From NCBI GenBank assembly GCA_037974335.1, contig CM075760.1, forward strand, positions 41,606,103 to 41,670,102: a stretch of DNA of 64,000 nucleotides, read 5' to 3'. Source of the stretch: Prionace glauca. Taxonomy: Eukaryota > Chordata > Chondrichthyes > Carcharhiniformes > Carcharhinidae. How positions within the stretch are numbered: the first letter of the stretch is position 1; each line of letters starts with the position of its first letter. Position numbers and translations under genes: made by a program. Positions 31,533 to 42,206 of this stretch are shown here, piece by piece. The notes beneath the pieces are model-generated. The model made no database searches. It saw nothing but the letters and a program-made list of their open reading frames with translations, and was not told the DNA's origin.

Positions 31533-32433
31533 TCAGGGTTTATTGAGTTGAAGCATTGCAGTAAGGGGGTATTTCAGGAGATCTTTTAACTGCTGTCTGA
31601 AGTGAGTCTGTGTCACAGCGTAAATGGCTGTATTTGTGCAGCAACTTGTGAGTTGCAGCATAAAGCCCAATTCCATAACAAAAAGATGTAACCTTACTGA
31701 TTGATAGCCCAAATTATACATCCGAATCCATATGGTATAAACCATTAATGTCGACCATAAGAGGATGAAATTGGCTGAGATAACAAACAGTAAAGTGATG
31801 GATTTTCTTCGACTCTCCATCTCTGGGTCACTCGGGGTCTCCCCACTGCTGTGAGCCCGGAGTCTCCTGCGGCTCTGCTGCTCACAAAAATGTGTCTGAC
31901 GATGAGAGCATTGAGCAGCAGAATCAGGACGAATGGGACACACGGGGTTAGAATGTTGTGGAGGAACTCGATTGTTCCCCAGACCGGAGATTCTGCAGCT
32001 TCCCATGAGAAGCGACAAAACCAGGGATTGTTCATCAACCCATATCGATTTAATAACATAAAATACCAGGAAACATTTTTTAAACAGCTCAGCACTGTCA
32101 CTGTTCCCAGAACCACAGCCGCTGATTTCTCAGTGCAATATTTACTTTTCAGCTTCGAGCAGCAAATGGCCACAAATCGATCAAAGGTGAAAGTGACGGT
32201 GAACCAGACGGAACAGTCAGTGGCTGCATAAAGCAGGACGGCGTGGATGTTACACACGGGGAATGACAGTAGGAAATAAAAGTGTTCCCAATACACAATG
32301 GGAATGTGTCTCAATATCAGGTCGAGGATAATGACGAACAGATCTCCCGCTGACATGGCCACCAGGTAACGAGTGATACATTTGGACAAACCACAGTTTC
32401 TGCTCATCAACGTCACAATTGTCATTATGTTCA
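31533..32433 (-). CDS. GPR139-like G-protein-coupled receptor, exon 2 (frameshifted)
   Basis: Class A GPCR of the GPR139-like group expanded in sharks. After a clean acceptor (CTTCCTGGCAG ending at 32434) the exon reads VNIMTIVTLMSRNCGLSKCI, then TM2 (YLVAMSAGDLFVIILDLILR), TM3 (SVWFTVTFTFDRFVAICC, with DRF in place of DRY), TM4, extracellular loop 2 with NPWFCRFSW, and TM5 (LTPCVPFVLILLLNALIVRH). Near 31872 the frame shifts. The family sequence SSRARRRLRAHSSGE is recovered only by changing frame, as if one C were lost in GCCCGC. TM6 (ITLLFVISANFILLW) and TM7 (LTSCCTNTAIYAVTQTHFRQ) follow in the second frame, to TGA at 31533-31535. Either a recent pseudogene or an assembly error. The rest is intact. 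Confidence 0.82.
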
Positions 32434-32544
32434 CTGCCAGGAAGGAAGTAAGGAATAAAATTAGACATGAATCAGGGGAATAAGTTACCATTTAAACTGC
32501 AGGTTCAACATTTTTTTAAATGTGCACACACACTGAATGATTTT

Positions 32545-32712
32545 TTTTTTTATAATCCAGCACATCTTTTGGAGTGTGAGAGGAAAGTGGAGCATCTGGA
32601 GGAAACCCATGCAGACACGGAGATAAGGTCCAAATTCAACACAAACAGTGACCCAAGCCTGGAATTGAACCCAGATTTCTGATGCTGTGAGTCAGCACTG
32701 CTAACCACTGTT
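32545..32712 (-). mobile_element. SINE fragment in the receptor intron
   Basis: 'ggaggaaacccatgcagaca' and 'gacccaagcctggaattgaa', ending at the head 'tgctaaccactgt', are the reverse complement of the tRNA-derived SINE. It lies about 110 bases upstream of exon 2 of the receptor. Confidence 0.75.
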
Positions 32713-33029
32713 ATCCAACAGCAGATTTTATGAAATTGGGCACAAAATATGGAGGCAGAGTAAAATTACACTCAGAGCCTCTCCACAAAATTCACAAAGG
32801 AACACACACCGATCAGTAGGCAAGAGCATACTTTTAGAATGCAAATGAGGGTGAGCACACAAGGGAAGCTGGACAGGATGGCACCTACAGGAAGTAAATT
32901 TTTTTTTAAAAATCCCACCCCATCAAAATCAGCACTTCTAAAACAGTCAAACAACCCATGGAGACACCTAAAATTAGCATAGTTAAGGAAACGTCCCTGG
33001 CCCTTTAAACATCTTTGGAGATCAATGAC

Positions 33030-33595
33030 ACATTTTAGAAGACCCTTGTCAGGCCTCATTTAGAGTATTGTGCGCAGTTCTGGTCGCCTCACTATAGGAA
33101 AGATGTAGAAGCTATTGAGAGGGTACAGAGGAGATTTACAAGGATGTTGCCTAGACTGGGAGGCATGCCTTATGAAGTTAGGTTGAGGAAGCTGGGACTC
33201 TTTTCCCTGGAGAGATGAAGGTTGAGAGGCGACCTGATAGAAATTTACAAAATGTTTAGAGGAATAGATAGGGTGGACTCCCAGAGGCTATTTCCCCGGG
33301 TTGAAATGGTTGCTACAAGAGGACTCAGATTTAAGGTACAGGGAGGGAAGTTCAGAAGTGATGTTAGGGGTAAGTTTTTCACTCAGAGGGTGGTGAGTGA
33401 ATGGAATCGGCTGCCGTCAGTGGTTGTGGAGGCGAACTCGCTGGGGTCTTTTAAAAGACTTCTGGATGAGTATATGGGGTTTAATGAGATTGAGGGTTAT
33501 AGATAGGTCTGTAGGTTGGTAGGTGTTGATGTGATCGGCGCAACTCGTGGGCCGAAGGGCCTGTTTGTGCTGTAGTGTTCTATGTTTTATGTTCT
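33030..33595 (+). mobile_element. LINE 3' fragment, same family as the 4421 LINE
   Basis: Contains 'ttagagtattgtgcgcagtt', 'gagaggcgacctgatagaaa' and an open C-terminal frame 33222-33506 (GDLIEIYKMFRGIDRVDSQR to GSFKRLLDEYMGF). Ends with 'gggccgaagggcctgtttgt' and 'gttctatgttttatgttcta'. One stop separates the two halves. Confidence 0.87.
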
Positions 33596-33599
33596 ACAC

Positions 33600-34875
33600 C
33601 TAATGGTTCAAACCTCTGAGATTCTAGACCATTAATAACCAATCAGACAAAAATGATTAACACACACTTAAAAGAATTGCCCCAACACTCGAAAACATCA
33701 AGACAGGATGGCTGAAGTCAAATACTGTAAATAAAGTATTAACATTTGAATCGCATACTACACCGAAGATCAGGTATAACTGTGGCCCGATACGGTGGGT
33801 GTTTAGTATGCTTTCGGGACAGTCTGATTGTATGACCTGACTGTGCCTCCGTCGACGAAAAAGAAAATAAAGCTGTGCCGTTATTGAACTACACCCTGAG
33901 TCCATAATAGTCGTTTCACCCACTCGCACTAACACCACTGTGCCAATATGATGCTCCATGTTAGGTACAAAATGGTGTACATTTTGGAAAGAGTTTTCCG
34001 GGTGTCCTCAAAATTGACCCTCACTCAGCTCTAGGTAAATAGTCTTTCTACCTTATGGGGGATTTGGAGTGTGAGAAGGCTGTGGAGGTAACTCTGACAG
34101 AAAATTCAGAGTGGAGTCCTGTAAGCAGTAATCTGTCACCTTTCAGATAGCTACTGACAAGCCCTGCAGCAGAGCTGCTACCAAACAGTGCTGGTTTTAC
34201 CCTTTCCTCTGGACACTACCAGCAGTTGGCAGAGAGAGATCCTAATGCCTCGACCGTTCAGAATCTCTATAATATTTACAAATGATTATATCCTGTAGGG
34301 GAGACCACAGCATTGTGGCCACTGAACGCACAACACTGGAAGAAATAGTAATCTCACACTCGAATGACACAGAGGGTTTGCTTTCAAAGCATCAGGGTTC
34401 AGTGTATAGCTACCTTTCATAGTGCCCAGTGTATTATTGTTTGCTGCCTACTGAACCAGGGAAGTGCAGTGAGTCCTCTCTCAGTCGGAAAGTCGCTGAT
34501 CCATGCGCCAAGTAAAAAAAAAACTCAAACCAAGGCCGCTGCCAAAGAAAAACCAAGCAGCCTGCCTTAATGACTATTCTCCAGTGACACATTTGTCCAA
34601 TATTATATGATGCACCAAGACGTTAGTTATGGCAAGAATCAGTTCCAACCTCCCAGATTGCTTGGATCCACTACAGTTCACCTATCTCCGCAACAGGTCC
34701 GCAGATGTCATTACCGTGTCCGTATAGCCTGCACCTTTAAAATAAAACCCGAAGTCACTCGAGCTTATCCCCTCTATTTTGTTTTCTGTGAATCTATGAT
34801 CTGATGTAAGTTGGCCAGATGGTAGCAGGCACAGCACAGCTTCCCAGTGGAATACGTCTTCTGGACAATTGCCAA
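33600..34875. other. Receptor intron, unique sequence
   Basis: No gene or clear repeat recognised between the two LINE fragments. It is part of the 5.3 kb intron of the GPR139-like gene. Confidence 0.4.
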
Positions 34876-34879
34876 GTAA

Positions 34880-36085
34880 ACCCTTAACTATCTTGGCTGG
34901 ACACATTGATGAAGGAAGAATGGTGGATGTGGTTTACATGGACTATAGCAAGGTGTTTGATAAGGTCCCCCATGCAAGATTTCTTGCGAAGGTGAGAGGG
35001 CATGGGATCCAAGGGGCTTTGGCTTTGTGGACCCAGAACTGGCTTGCCTGCAGAAGGCAGAGAGTGATTGTGGATGGGTCTTTTTCTGCATGGAGGTCGG
35101 TCACCAGTGGAGTGCCCCAGGGCACTAGGACCCTTGCTGTTTGTCATTTTCATAAATGACCTAGATGAGGAAGTGGAGGGATGGGTTAGGAAGTTCGCCG
35201 ACGATACGAAGGTTGGTGGTGTTGTGGATAGTCTGGAGGGATGTCAGAAGTTGCAGCGTGACATAAATAGGATGCAAGACTGGGCGGAGAAGTGGCAGCT
35301 GGACTTCAACACGGATAAATGTGTAGTGGTCCATTTTGGCAGGACCAAAAGGATGCAGGAGTGCAATGTCAAGGGTAGCAGTCTTAGCTGAAGGGTTGAA
35401 CGGCAGAAGGATCTTGGGGTCTGGGTCCGTAGGACTCTTAAATAGGCCTCGCAGGTGGATGGTGTACTGGCCTTCATTAATCGAGGCATTGAGTTTAGGA
35501 GTCAGGAGGTAATGCTGCAACTTTATAGGACCCCTGTCAGACCCCACTTGGAGTACTGTGTGCAGTTCTGGTCGGCTTACTACAGGAAGGATGTGAAAGC
35601 TATTGAGAGGGTGCAGAGAAGATTTACAAGGACATTGCCTGGATTGGGAGGCATGCCTTATGAAGATAGGTTGAGGGAGCTAGGTCTCTTCTCCCTGGAG
35701 AGACAAAGGTTGAGAGGCGACCTTATAGAAGTTTTGTAAAATGTTGAGAGGAATAGATAGGGTGGATTCTCGGAGGCTATTTCCCACGGTTGAAATGGTT
35801 GATACGAGAGGACACAGGTTTAAGGTGCTGGGAAGCAAGTACAGAGGAGATGTTCGGGGTAAGTTTTTCACTCAGAGGGTGGTGAGTGAGTGGAATCGGC
35901 TGCCGTCAGTGGTGATAGAGGGGAACTCGCTGGGGTCATTTAAAAGACTTCTGGATGAGTATATGGGATCTAATGGCATTGGAAGTTACAGATAATTCTA
36001 TGGCTTGGTAGGTATGGATGTGATCGGCACAACTTGTGGGTCGAAGGGCCTCTTTGTGCTGTAGTGTTCTATGTTCGATCAGGGG
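34880..36085 (+). mobile_element. LINE with RT domain, same family as the 4421 LINE
   Basis: Frame 34869-35159 carries palm box A (VVYMDYSKVFDKVPHARFL) and box B (SVTSGVPQGT). 35068-35391 carries FINDLDEEVEG and the catalytic KFADDTKVGGVVD, 35455-35739 the LEYCVQFW block, and 35741-35995 the last domain. At least three frame breaks separate these. The tail ends 'tgtgctgtagtgttctatgt' near 36075. Inserted in the receptor intron. Confidence 0.87.
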
Positions 36086-36537
36086 CACACCAAGTACGAT
36101 ACTACCCATCCCCCTCCCTCCCTTCCCATTCCCAAGCAGTGCTGCCCTCCACTACGAACCGCACCCCCAGTCCATGCTCTTATCCATTAATATTCAAAGT
36201 TCTGTCTGTCTCCTTAAGTTCATCAAGTCCTAACGTCCACCGCTCTCCGATAATTAATTCAACAGATTCACCACCCATTGAGAGAAGTAATCTCTCTCCA
36301 TGGCTGTCTGAAATCTAACTGCTTCAGGTGATCGGGCTCTGCTTCTGGTTGTACTCCTGGCTCAAGCACTGGTGGATCTGCCCTGAAGGCAGTTCTGTGT
36401 TTTTTTTATATAATCCTAATGACCTGTCAACAACCCTGGACTCAGATTGGCTTGAGGTTGGCAACAACAATAACTTCAAATAGGTCCCTTTTAGCTGTGT
36501 GTTTTATTTAAATACATCAGCTGGCATAATGCAAAAC

Positions 36538-37336
36538 TATGATGTGGAGATGCTCGCGTTGGACTGGGGTAAGCACAGTAAGAATTCTCACAACACCAGG
36601 TTCAAGTCCAACAGGTTCATTTGGCAGCACAAGCTTTTGGAGAGCTGTCCCTTCATCAGGTGAGTGGAAGCTCTGTTCACAAACAGGGCGGTTGGAATGT
36701 GAGTCTATAGAGATAATCAAGTCTTAAAGGTACAGACAATGTGAGTGGAGAGATGGCCAAACACAGGTTAAAGAGATGTGTATTGTCTCCAGTCAGGGCA
36801 GTTAATGAGATTTTGCAAACCCAGGTTGTCGATCACCAGGAGTATCCCAGTTGGGGAATACTTCAGCACTCATGGACACCCAGCCTCTGATCTTCACGTA
36901 CGCATTCTCCAAGGCGACCTTCATGACACACGACAGTGCAGGTTCGCTGAACAGAGACTGATAGCCAAGTTCCACACACCTGAGGATGGCCTCAACTGGG
37001 ATCTTGTGTTGATGTCACACTATCTGTAACCCCCACGACTTGCCTGGGTTTGCGAAATCTCACTCACTGTCCTGGCTGGAGACAATACACACCCCTTTAA
37101 CCTATGCTTAACCCTTTCTCCACTCACATTGTCTGTGTCTTTCAGACTTGCTTACCTGGAAAGACTCACATTCCAACCATTATTTTGTTAATTGAGTTTG
37201 TGTCTTTATATGTCCCGTTTTTGAACATAGCTCTTCACACGCCTGAAGAAACAGCAAAATTCCAAAAGCTCATAGTACCAAATAAGTCTGTTGGACATTA
37301 ACCTGGTGTTGTGAGATTTCATACTGTGCTGACCAC
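36538..37336 (+). mobile_element. Penelope-like retroelement remnant with inverted ends
   Basis: The left end (36541-36665) is an inverted copy of the right end (about 37220-37336): 'cagtaagaattctcacaaca' against 'gtgttgtgagatttcatact'. The plus frame 36778-37029 has IPVGEYFSTHGHPASDLHVR followed by RLIAKFHTPEDGLNWDL, the end of a GIY-YIG endonuclease of Penelope-like type. AATGCAAAAC at 36528-36537 and 37337-37346 is a 10-base target-site duplication. Same architecture as 25150-25899 but older. It lies in the receptor intron. Confidence 0.78.
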
Positions 37337-37346
37337 AATGCAAAAC

Positions 37347-37721
37347 CTGCTGTGCCGGTTACCAAAACAGCCCCGATGTTTTTGGCCTCTGGAATAAGTG
37401 TTGCAACTTAGAGTTTCTGTGCATTCTGCAGTTTAAACATATTAGCGTCAAAGAAAATAACATTTTTAAAGTGATCGCACACTTTTCCCCGCTCCTACCG
37501 GTTTTTGCAATTCTTTTTCATCTTTCTAAACATCTTTTACATCTTTACAAACTCAACTTCACAACACAGGCATCTTTAACGTAGTGATCCGCGCTTTCCA
37601 GATGTGATAACTCAATAAGGACTCAGACCACAAGCAACAGTCGCAAACAGGGTAGAGCAGACGGCAAGAGTGGCAGAGTTAAACACGGGTTACATCATTC
37701 ATAATCAGTGGAGAAACTTAC
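37347..37721. other. Receptor intron next to exon 1
   Basis: AT-rich intron sequence without recognised elements, ending at the GTAAGT donor of exon 1 (minus strand). Confidence 0.5.
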
Positions 37722-37968
37722 CGGGGACACCAACAATAGCCAGGATTGGATAGTAAAAGTATCGAATTAGTTTCAGGACATTTTCAACACGATGAATTGT
37801 AGGCAGCCAATCTAGAGAAAGCCTGTAAAGTATGGAGTATAAACTCCTCTCAATTGTTGTAACATTCAGATCTCTGCCCCTCAGATGCAGAACCATTATG
37901 GGAACGTCCAGATCTACCTTTCCTGGATTCAGGTCCATTGCAGAAAGCTTGCAATTTCTTTCTCCCAA
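37722..37968 (-). CDS. GPR139-like G-protein-coupled receptor, exon 1
   Basis: The frame ends ...LKLIRYFYYPILAIVGVP followed by G|GTAAGT (donor at 37721). YYPILAIVGVP is the hallmark end of exon 1 in this receptor group and forms the start of TM1. The split codon G+TG gives Val and joins exactly to exon 2 at 32433 (GVP-VNIMTIV), giving a 5,288-base intron. The start codon is uncertain: in-frame Met codons lie at 37968, about 37938 and about 37896, and the N-terminus is longer than the short one usual in the group. Confidence 0.75.
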
Positions 37969-38449
37969 TGTTGATCCCTCGACTCCCTCTCTGTGGAGCC
38001 GCTTATCACTGTGACACTCCCAATGACACCGTGCATAACTCCTTTATGAAGCCTGGATGGGAATGCTCCAGAGACACGATTAGTACTGGTTGAATTAATT
38101 CCGACGTTAATTACAGTCACTGAACAAACAGGTTAATATTTTCCATTCAAAACATATTTTTGTCAATGCATCACAAAATAATTCTGGGTCTGTGTGATCG
38201 TTCCTAATGGAAGGAATTTTGGAAATGCCGGAAGGGTTGACCAGTATCTTTCAATGTTGCTGGGATATGGGATTGTGACAAAAAAAGGAACACATTATGC
38301 AAAAGTCCCCCCAGCCTGTCCGTAAGGGAAAACATTTTAAATCTGGAAATGTAGAGCTGTCAGCATCGCATCAGTGAAAGAAATGGGGAAAGTCTGAACC
38401 CAAAATCTTGGAGAAATTAACTTGTGACTTCCGGCACCATGGGTGGGTC
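37969..38449. other. Upstream region of the receptor gene
   Basis: No TATA-like box or CpG patch is obvious on the minus strand. Nothing else was recognised. Confidence 0.35.
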
Positions 38450-39420
38450 CATTGTGATTTGTCAATTATATTAATAATTTGGATGAGAATTTAGGAGGCA
38501 TGGTTACTAAGTTTTCAGTTGACACCAAGATTGGTGGCATAGTGGATAGTGAAAAAAAGGTTGTCTCTAATTGTAATGGGATCTTGATCAATTGGGCCAG
38601 TGGATTGATGAATGACAGATGGAGTTTAATTTAGATGAATGCGAGGTGATGCATTTGATAGATCGAACCAGGGCAGCACTTACTTAATGCTAAGGCATTG
38701 GGGACGGTTCGAGAACCAAGAAATCTGGGAGGGTACATGTTCATAGCTCCTCGAAAGTGGAGTCATAGTTGGGCTGAGTTATGAGGAATGAAATCAGCAT
38801 ACTTGGTTTCCTTGGTCAGAACAGCGAATAAAGGTGTTGCGACAACTTGTTGAAGTTGTACAAGACATTGGTAAGGCCACACTCGGAATACTCTGTACAG
38901 CTCTGGTCACCCTGTTACAGGAAGGATATTATTAAACTACAAAGAGTTCAGAAAATATTCACTAGGAGGGTATAGGGACTTGATTGTTTGTGTTTTAAGG
39001 AGAAACGTGATAGACTGGAACTTTTTCCCGGCTGTGTAGAAAGCCTAGGGGTGACCTTATGGAGGTCTACAAAAAAATGAGGGGCACAGATCAGCTAGTT
39101 CGTCAATATCTTTTCCCAAAAGTAGGGGAGTCTAAAACTCGAGGGAATAGGCCGAAGGTGAGAGGAGAATATGCAAATGGGTCTGGATGGGCAATTGTTT
39201 CACACACAGGTTAGTGAGTGCCTGGAAAAGGTGCCAGAGGGAGTAGAGGTGTGTACAGTTTTGACAGTGAAAAAACATGATGTCAGTTAGATGGATAAGA
39301 TAGATGAACATGGGTCAAATGCCGGCAATTGGGACTAGCTTAGCGGTGGATGAAAAAAGGCAGCATGGACAAGTTGGGCCGAAGGGCCTGTTTCCATGCT
39401 GTAAACCTCAATGACTCGAT
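38450..39420 (+). mobile_element. CR1-like LINE 3' portion, old
   Basis: The order of motifs is that of LINE ORF2: 'ttatattaataatttggatg' (FINDL block), 'gttgacaccaagattggtgg' (ADDTKIGG, degraded), 'gcgaggtgatgcattt' (CEVMHF), 'ttgttgaagttgtacaagac', 'ggtgaccttatggaggtcta', tail 'ttgggccgaagggcctgttt' near 39376. It resembles 6395 and 18825. No long frame remains. Confidence 0.78.
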
Positions 39421-39574
39421 GATTTTCCGGCCGTGTTTGTTCCAATGCCAGAAAATCCCCGCCTGAGGTTATCGGACTTTTATATGATCTGTGTCTCGCC
39501 TGCCATGGGAATCATAATGGGCGGGATAGGACAATTCCATCCCGTGTTAATCAGCAGCAATCCGTGTTTATATT

Positions 39575-40020
39575 ATAGAATCATAGAATTACAACCGTGC
39601 AGGAGGAAGTTATTTGGCCCATCGGGCCTGCACCAGTCCAAATGGGCCACAATAGTCCCAGCCAGACCCTATCCCATAACCCTCTGGAAGCCTCCTTCTC
39701 CCTCAGACACCCACTCAGCCTCTTTCAATCTCGGACACCTCAATCAGCCCTGCCCACCCTCAGCACCCCACCCACACCAGTCCCCCCCAGACTCCTCACT
39801 CACCCGCCCCACCCTCAAAACCCTACTCAACCCTGTCCCCCTCAGATCCCCACTCAGCCACCTCCTCCTCAGGCTCCTCACACAACCACCCATACCATCA
39901 GAACCCAACTCAACCCCTCACCACTTAGACAGCCCACTTAGTTCCACTCCCACCTCAGACACTCCTGTCAGCCCCCTCCCCCACCAAACCCCTCGTTACT
40001 CAGCCCCGCTTCAGGCCTGA
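39575..40020 (-). repeat. LINE-tail fragment running into a C-rich degenerate repeat
   Basis: 'atcatagaattacaaccgtg' and 'catcgggcctgcaccagtcc' (39580-39650) are a minus-strand LINE/SINE tail. From about 39700 to 40020 the sequence is a degenerate tandem of CCCACTCAGCC-, CCCCTCAGA-type units. Pro/Ser-rich open frames over it are not genes. Confidence 0.6.
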
Positions 40021-40797
40021 GGCTTGGCAGTGTCCATGACACTGTCCACTTGTACTGACACCTGTATTTCGCGCCTTGCTCCTGCGCGGAGAGTTGAGGA
40101 GGTTTATCTGCCTCGTGAGTTTGATATTGTCTGTAGTTAAAGACAGTATTGGGCTCTTCAAATTATCCCATAACACTCGTCACAATTTGAAAATTTGTCA
40201 TCGATAATGTGCTTATGTGAAATACACCTCAGTCTCTTTGCTTCACCTCTTGGTTTGCACCTCTGTTCTGTATGTGTTCTCTATCTAGCTTGTGGTATGC
40301 CTGCCTTGAAATTGTTTCATCGGACAATGTACAGAGATTCGTTCTCTCAATCCACGCTGTATCGACTCTGATAGTGTTTTTAAGGGGCAGTGTAAAGGGA
40401 ACTATTTCCTGCCCAGCACTGTCCTGCATCGGCTTCTGATGAAGCAGAGCCTTTGCTGTTTAGAATTATCTGAAACTCGTCAGTGAAGGACTAATTTATG
40501 AATGAAATCACCGATGTCTCCTCATTGTTCACTCATTCTGTCTCTGGATTTTATCATAAAGAGGCAGAGGTGAAGGTGTGGATCGCTGGGCGGATCGCTG
40601 GGTGGCGCAGTGACTCTTTCACGGATGGGCCTTGAGTTCAGCCACGTCCCACACATGACTGGGGGGACATGCCTGTCTGGGAAAGTAGGGTTTGTGGGGT
40701 GGGGGGGGGGGGGGGAGCGGACTCTATAATAGGGAAATGGAGCTGAGTTGATGGCTTTTAGAGAACGGAATTAAGCCAAACCAGAGATGGTTAAATT
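40021..40797. other. Spacer between the receptor region and the IgM cluster
   Basis: No gene was recognised. A run of 16 or so G at about 40700-40715 and a weak SINE-head-like stretch near 40595 were seen. Confidence 0.4.
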
Positions 40798-40803
40798 TTT
40801 ATT
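40798..40803 (-). terminator. Possible polyadenylation signal of the membrane IgM transcript
   Basis: AATAAA on the minus strand, about 456 bases past the TM2 stop codon, followed within 30 bases by A/T-rich text. It is the first exact AATAAA noticed downstream of TM2. The assignment is positional. Confidence 0.4.
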
Positions 40804-41258
40804 CAATTTTAATTTTAAAAATTCAGAGATTTTACAACGATTTTTTTTAAGTTAGAAAAGTGAAGATAATGATCGAACTTTACATTGAAAATAGAACACA
40901 TGCACAGGGAATCCGTCAATATTTGTACATCTGTTACATACACTAGAAATAGAAAACAGGACATTAATAGGAAGAACAATTAACAAATGTGAATAAGAAA
41001 TAAAACAAGTTTCTTATTTACACATGAAACTTGAACTCCGGGGAAACTATTTATCATAATTACATTGTAACAAAAATGCCTCATACAATTTACACTGAAA
41101 ACTGAAATAAAATCTAAGGTAGCCTCAGTTACAGATTCAGAATGATAAGCTGGGAGAATTTTACTGATACAGTCACGGAGAGCTGATATTGTAGTTGAGC
41201 CGTCCAGAGATCTTTATAATCAGCTGAGGGAAATCTTCAATGTCCAAAGTTCAACCCA

Positions 41259-41267
41259 TCATTTGAT
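41259..41267 (-). CDS. IgM heavy chain TM2 exon (last residues, membrane form)
   Basis: After the acceptor CTATTTTACAG the exon reads ATC AAA TGA: Ile-Lys-stop. Joined in phase 0 to TM1 it gives a membrane IgM ending TLVK-IK, matching the very short cytoplasmic tail known for membrane mu chains (human ends KVK). The 3' untranslated region follows. Confidence 0.85.
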   Translation of the reverse strand: MK

Positions 41268-41399
41268 CTGTAAAATAGAGGCAATATTGAAGCAGATGTT
41301 TCTGATGCGGGACATTAATGTTTTTAATCAGTGAAACAATGAGAGATTTTTCAAATCCATTCTGCCAGTTTGAAATGTGAGTGAATTGAATCATCTCAC

Positions 41400-41527
41400 C
41401 TTCACCAGAGTGACGGCAGTGCTGTAGAAAATGCTCAGGAAGAACAGGACGATGAATGTGGAAGCGGTTGTCCAGATGTTGCTGTTATCATCCTCACTGT
41501 CTTCAATCCAGATGCGGTCGGTGGGGT
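41400..41527 (-). CDS. IgM heavy chain TM1 exon (membrane form)
   Basis: Bounded by CTGTCCCCCAG and AAG|GTGAGA, 128 bases. With the G supplied by the CH4 donor it encodes 43 residues: an acidic linker ([19 protein letters not shown]) and a transmembrane helix ([24 protein letters not shown]). The Thr/Ser-bearing helix is typical of mu transmembrane segments. TM1-TM2 intron is 132 bases. Confidence 0.93.
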
Positions 41528-42069
41528 CTGGGGGACAGAGACCAGGAAATGGAATTAGATTACTTTATTTATCCAGGGAATCTCATTGTTTTCTTTTCCC
41601 TGTTCTCCTTCATAAACTGTTCATTCATTCTGATGTCTAATTTTCAATGTATATCTCCTGTTAAATTCAGGACACTCAGTAACAGATCTCCATAACTATT
41701 TTCACACCTGATCCTTATTGGTATTCCTTGGAGAGTCCATGTCAGAAAGCACTGAAGGTGTTTTCTTGAGAATCAGTTCATTTTGAACTATTTGCCACAT
41801 TATTGAAGAATGTTTTGACTGATATAGAGGAACATTCCCCTGTCAATGATTTTTCCCACAGATGGTGACTGATCTGTAAACAATGAATGCTGCTGTTTAA
41901 GATCTGGGATGTAGTTTCCAATCTTTGCTGATTTACAGTGGAAATGTTTAGTAAATCATGAGCTTAATTCAGTTTCTCAACGTGTTTGGCGGTGTTTTGA
42001 GAATTGTGATAGTTCTCGGTGTGTATATCCATTCAATTTTATTCACACTTAAATTTTACTTTCATCATT
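41528..42069. other. CH4-TM1 intron, unique part
   Basis: AT-rich intron sequence next to TM1 with nothing recognised. Confidence 0.5.
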
Positions 42070-42130
42070 TACCTGCCGTTTATATTTAAGATTATGTGTG
42101 TGTGTCTGTATGCGTGTGTGTATGTGTGAG

Positions 42131-42206
<76 letters not shown>

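Noticed and set aside
30940-31546. 193-codon Leu/Ser/Phe-rich frame resembling a membrane protein
   Set aside because: Composition of a CT-rich tract. The apparent hydrophobic stretches are repeats of CTCTCT codons.
31851-32231. Plus-strand 126-codon frame over the receptor
   Set aside because: Antisense shadow of GPR139-like exon 2.
37705-37968. Exon 1 frame of the receptor as a separate small protein
   Set aside because: Its end is a splice donor, and the codon phase joins it exactly to the receptor exon 2. The residues past GVP are intron.
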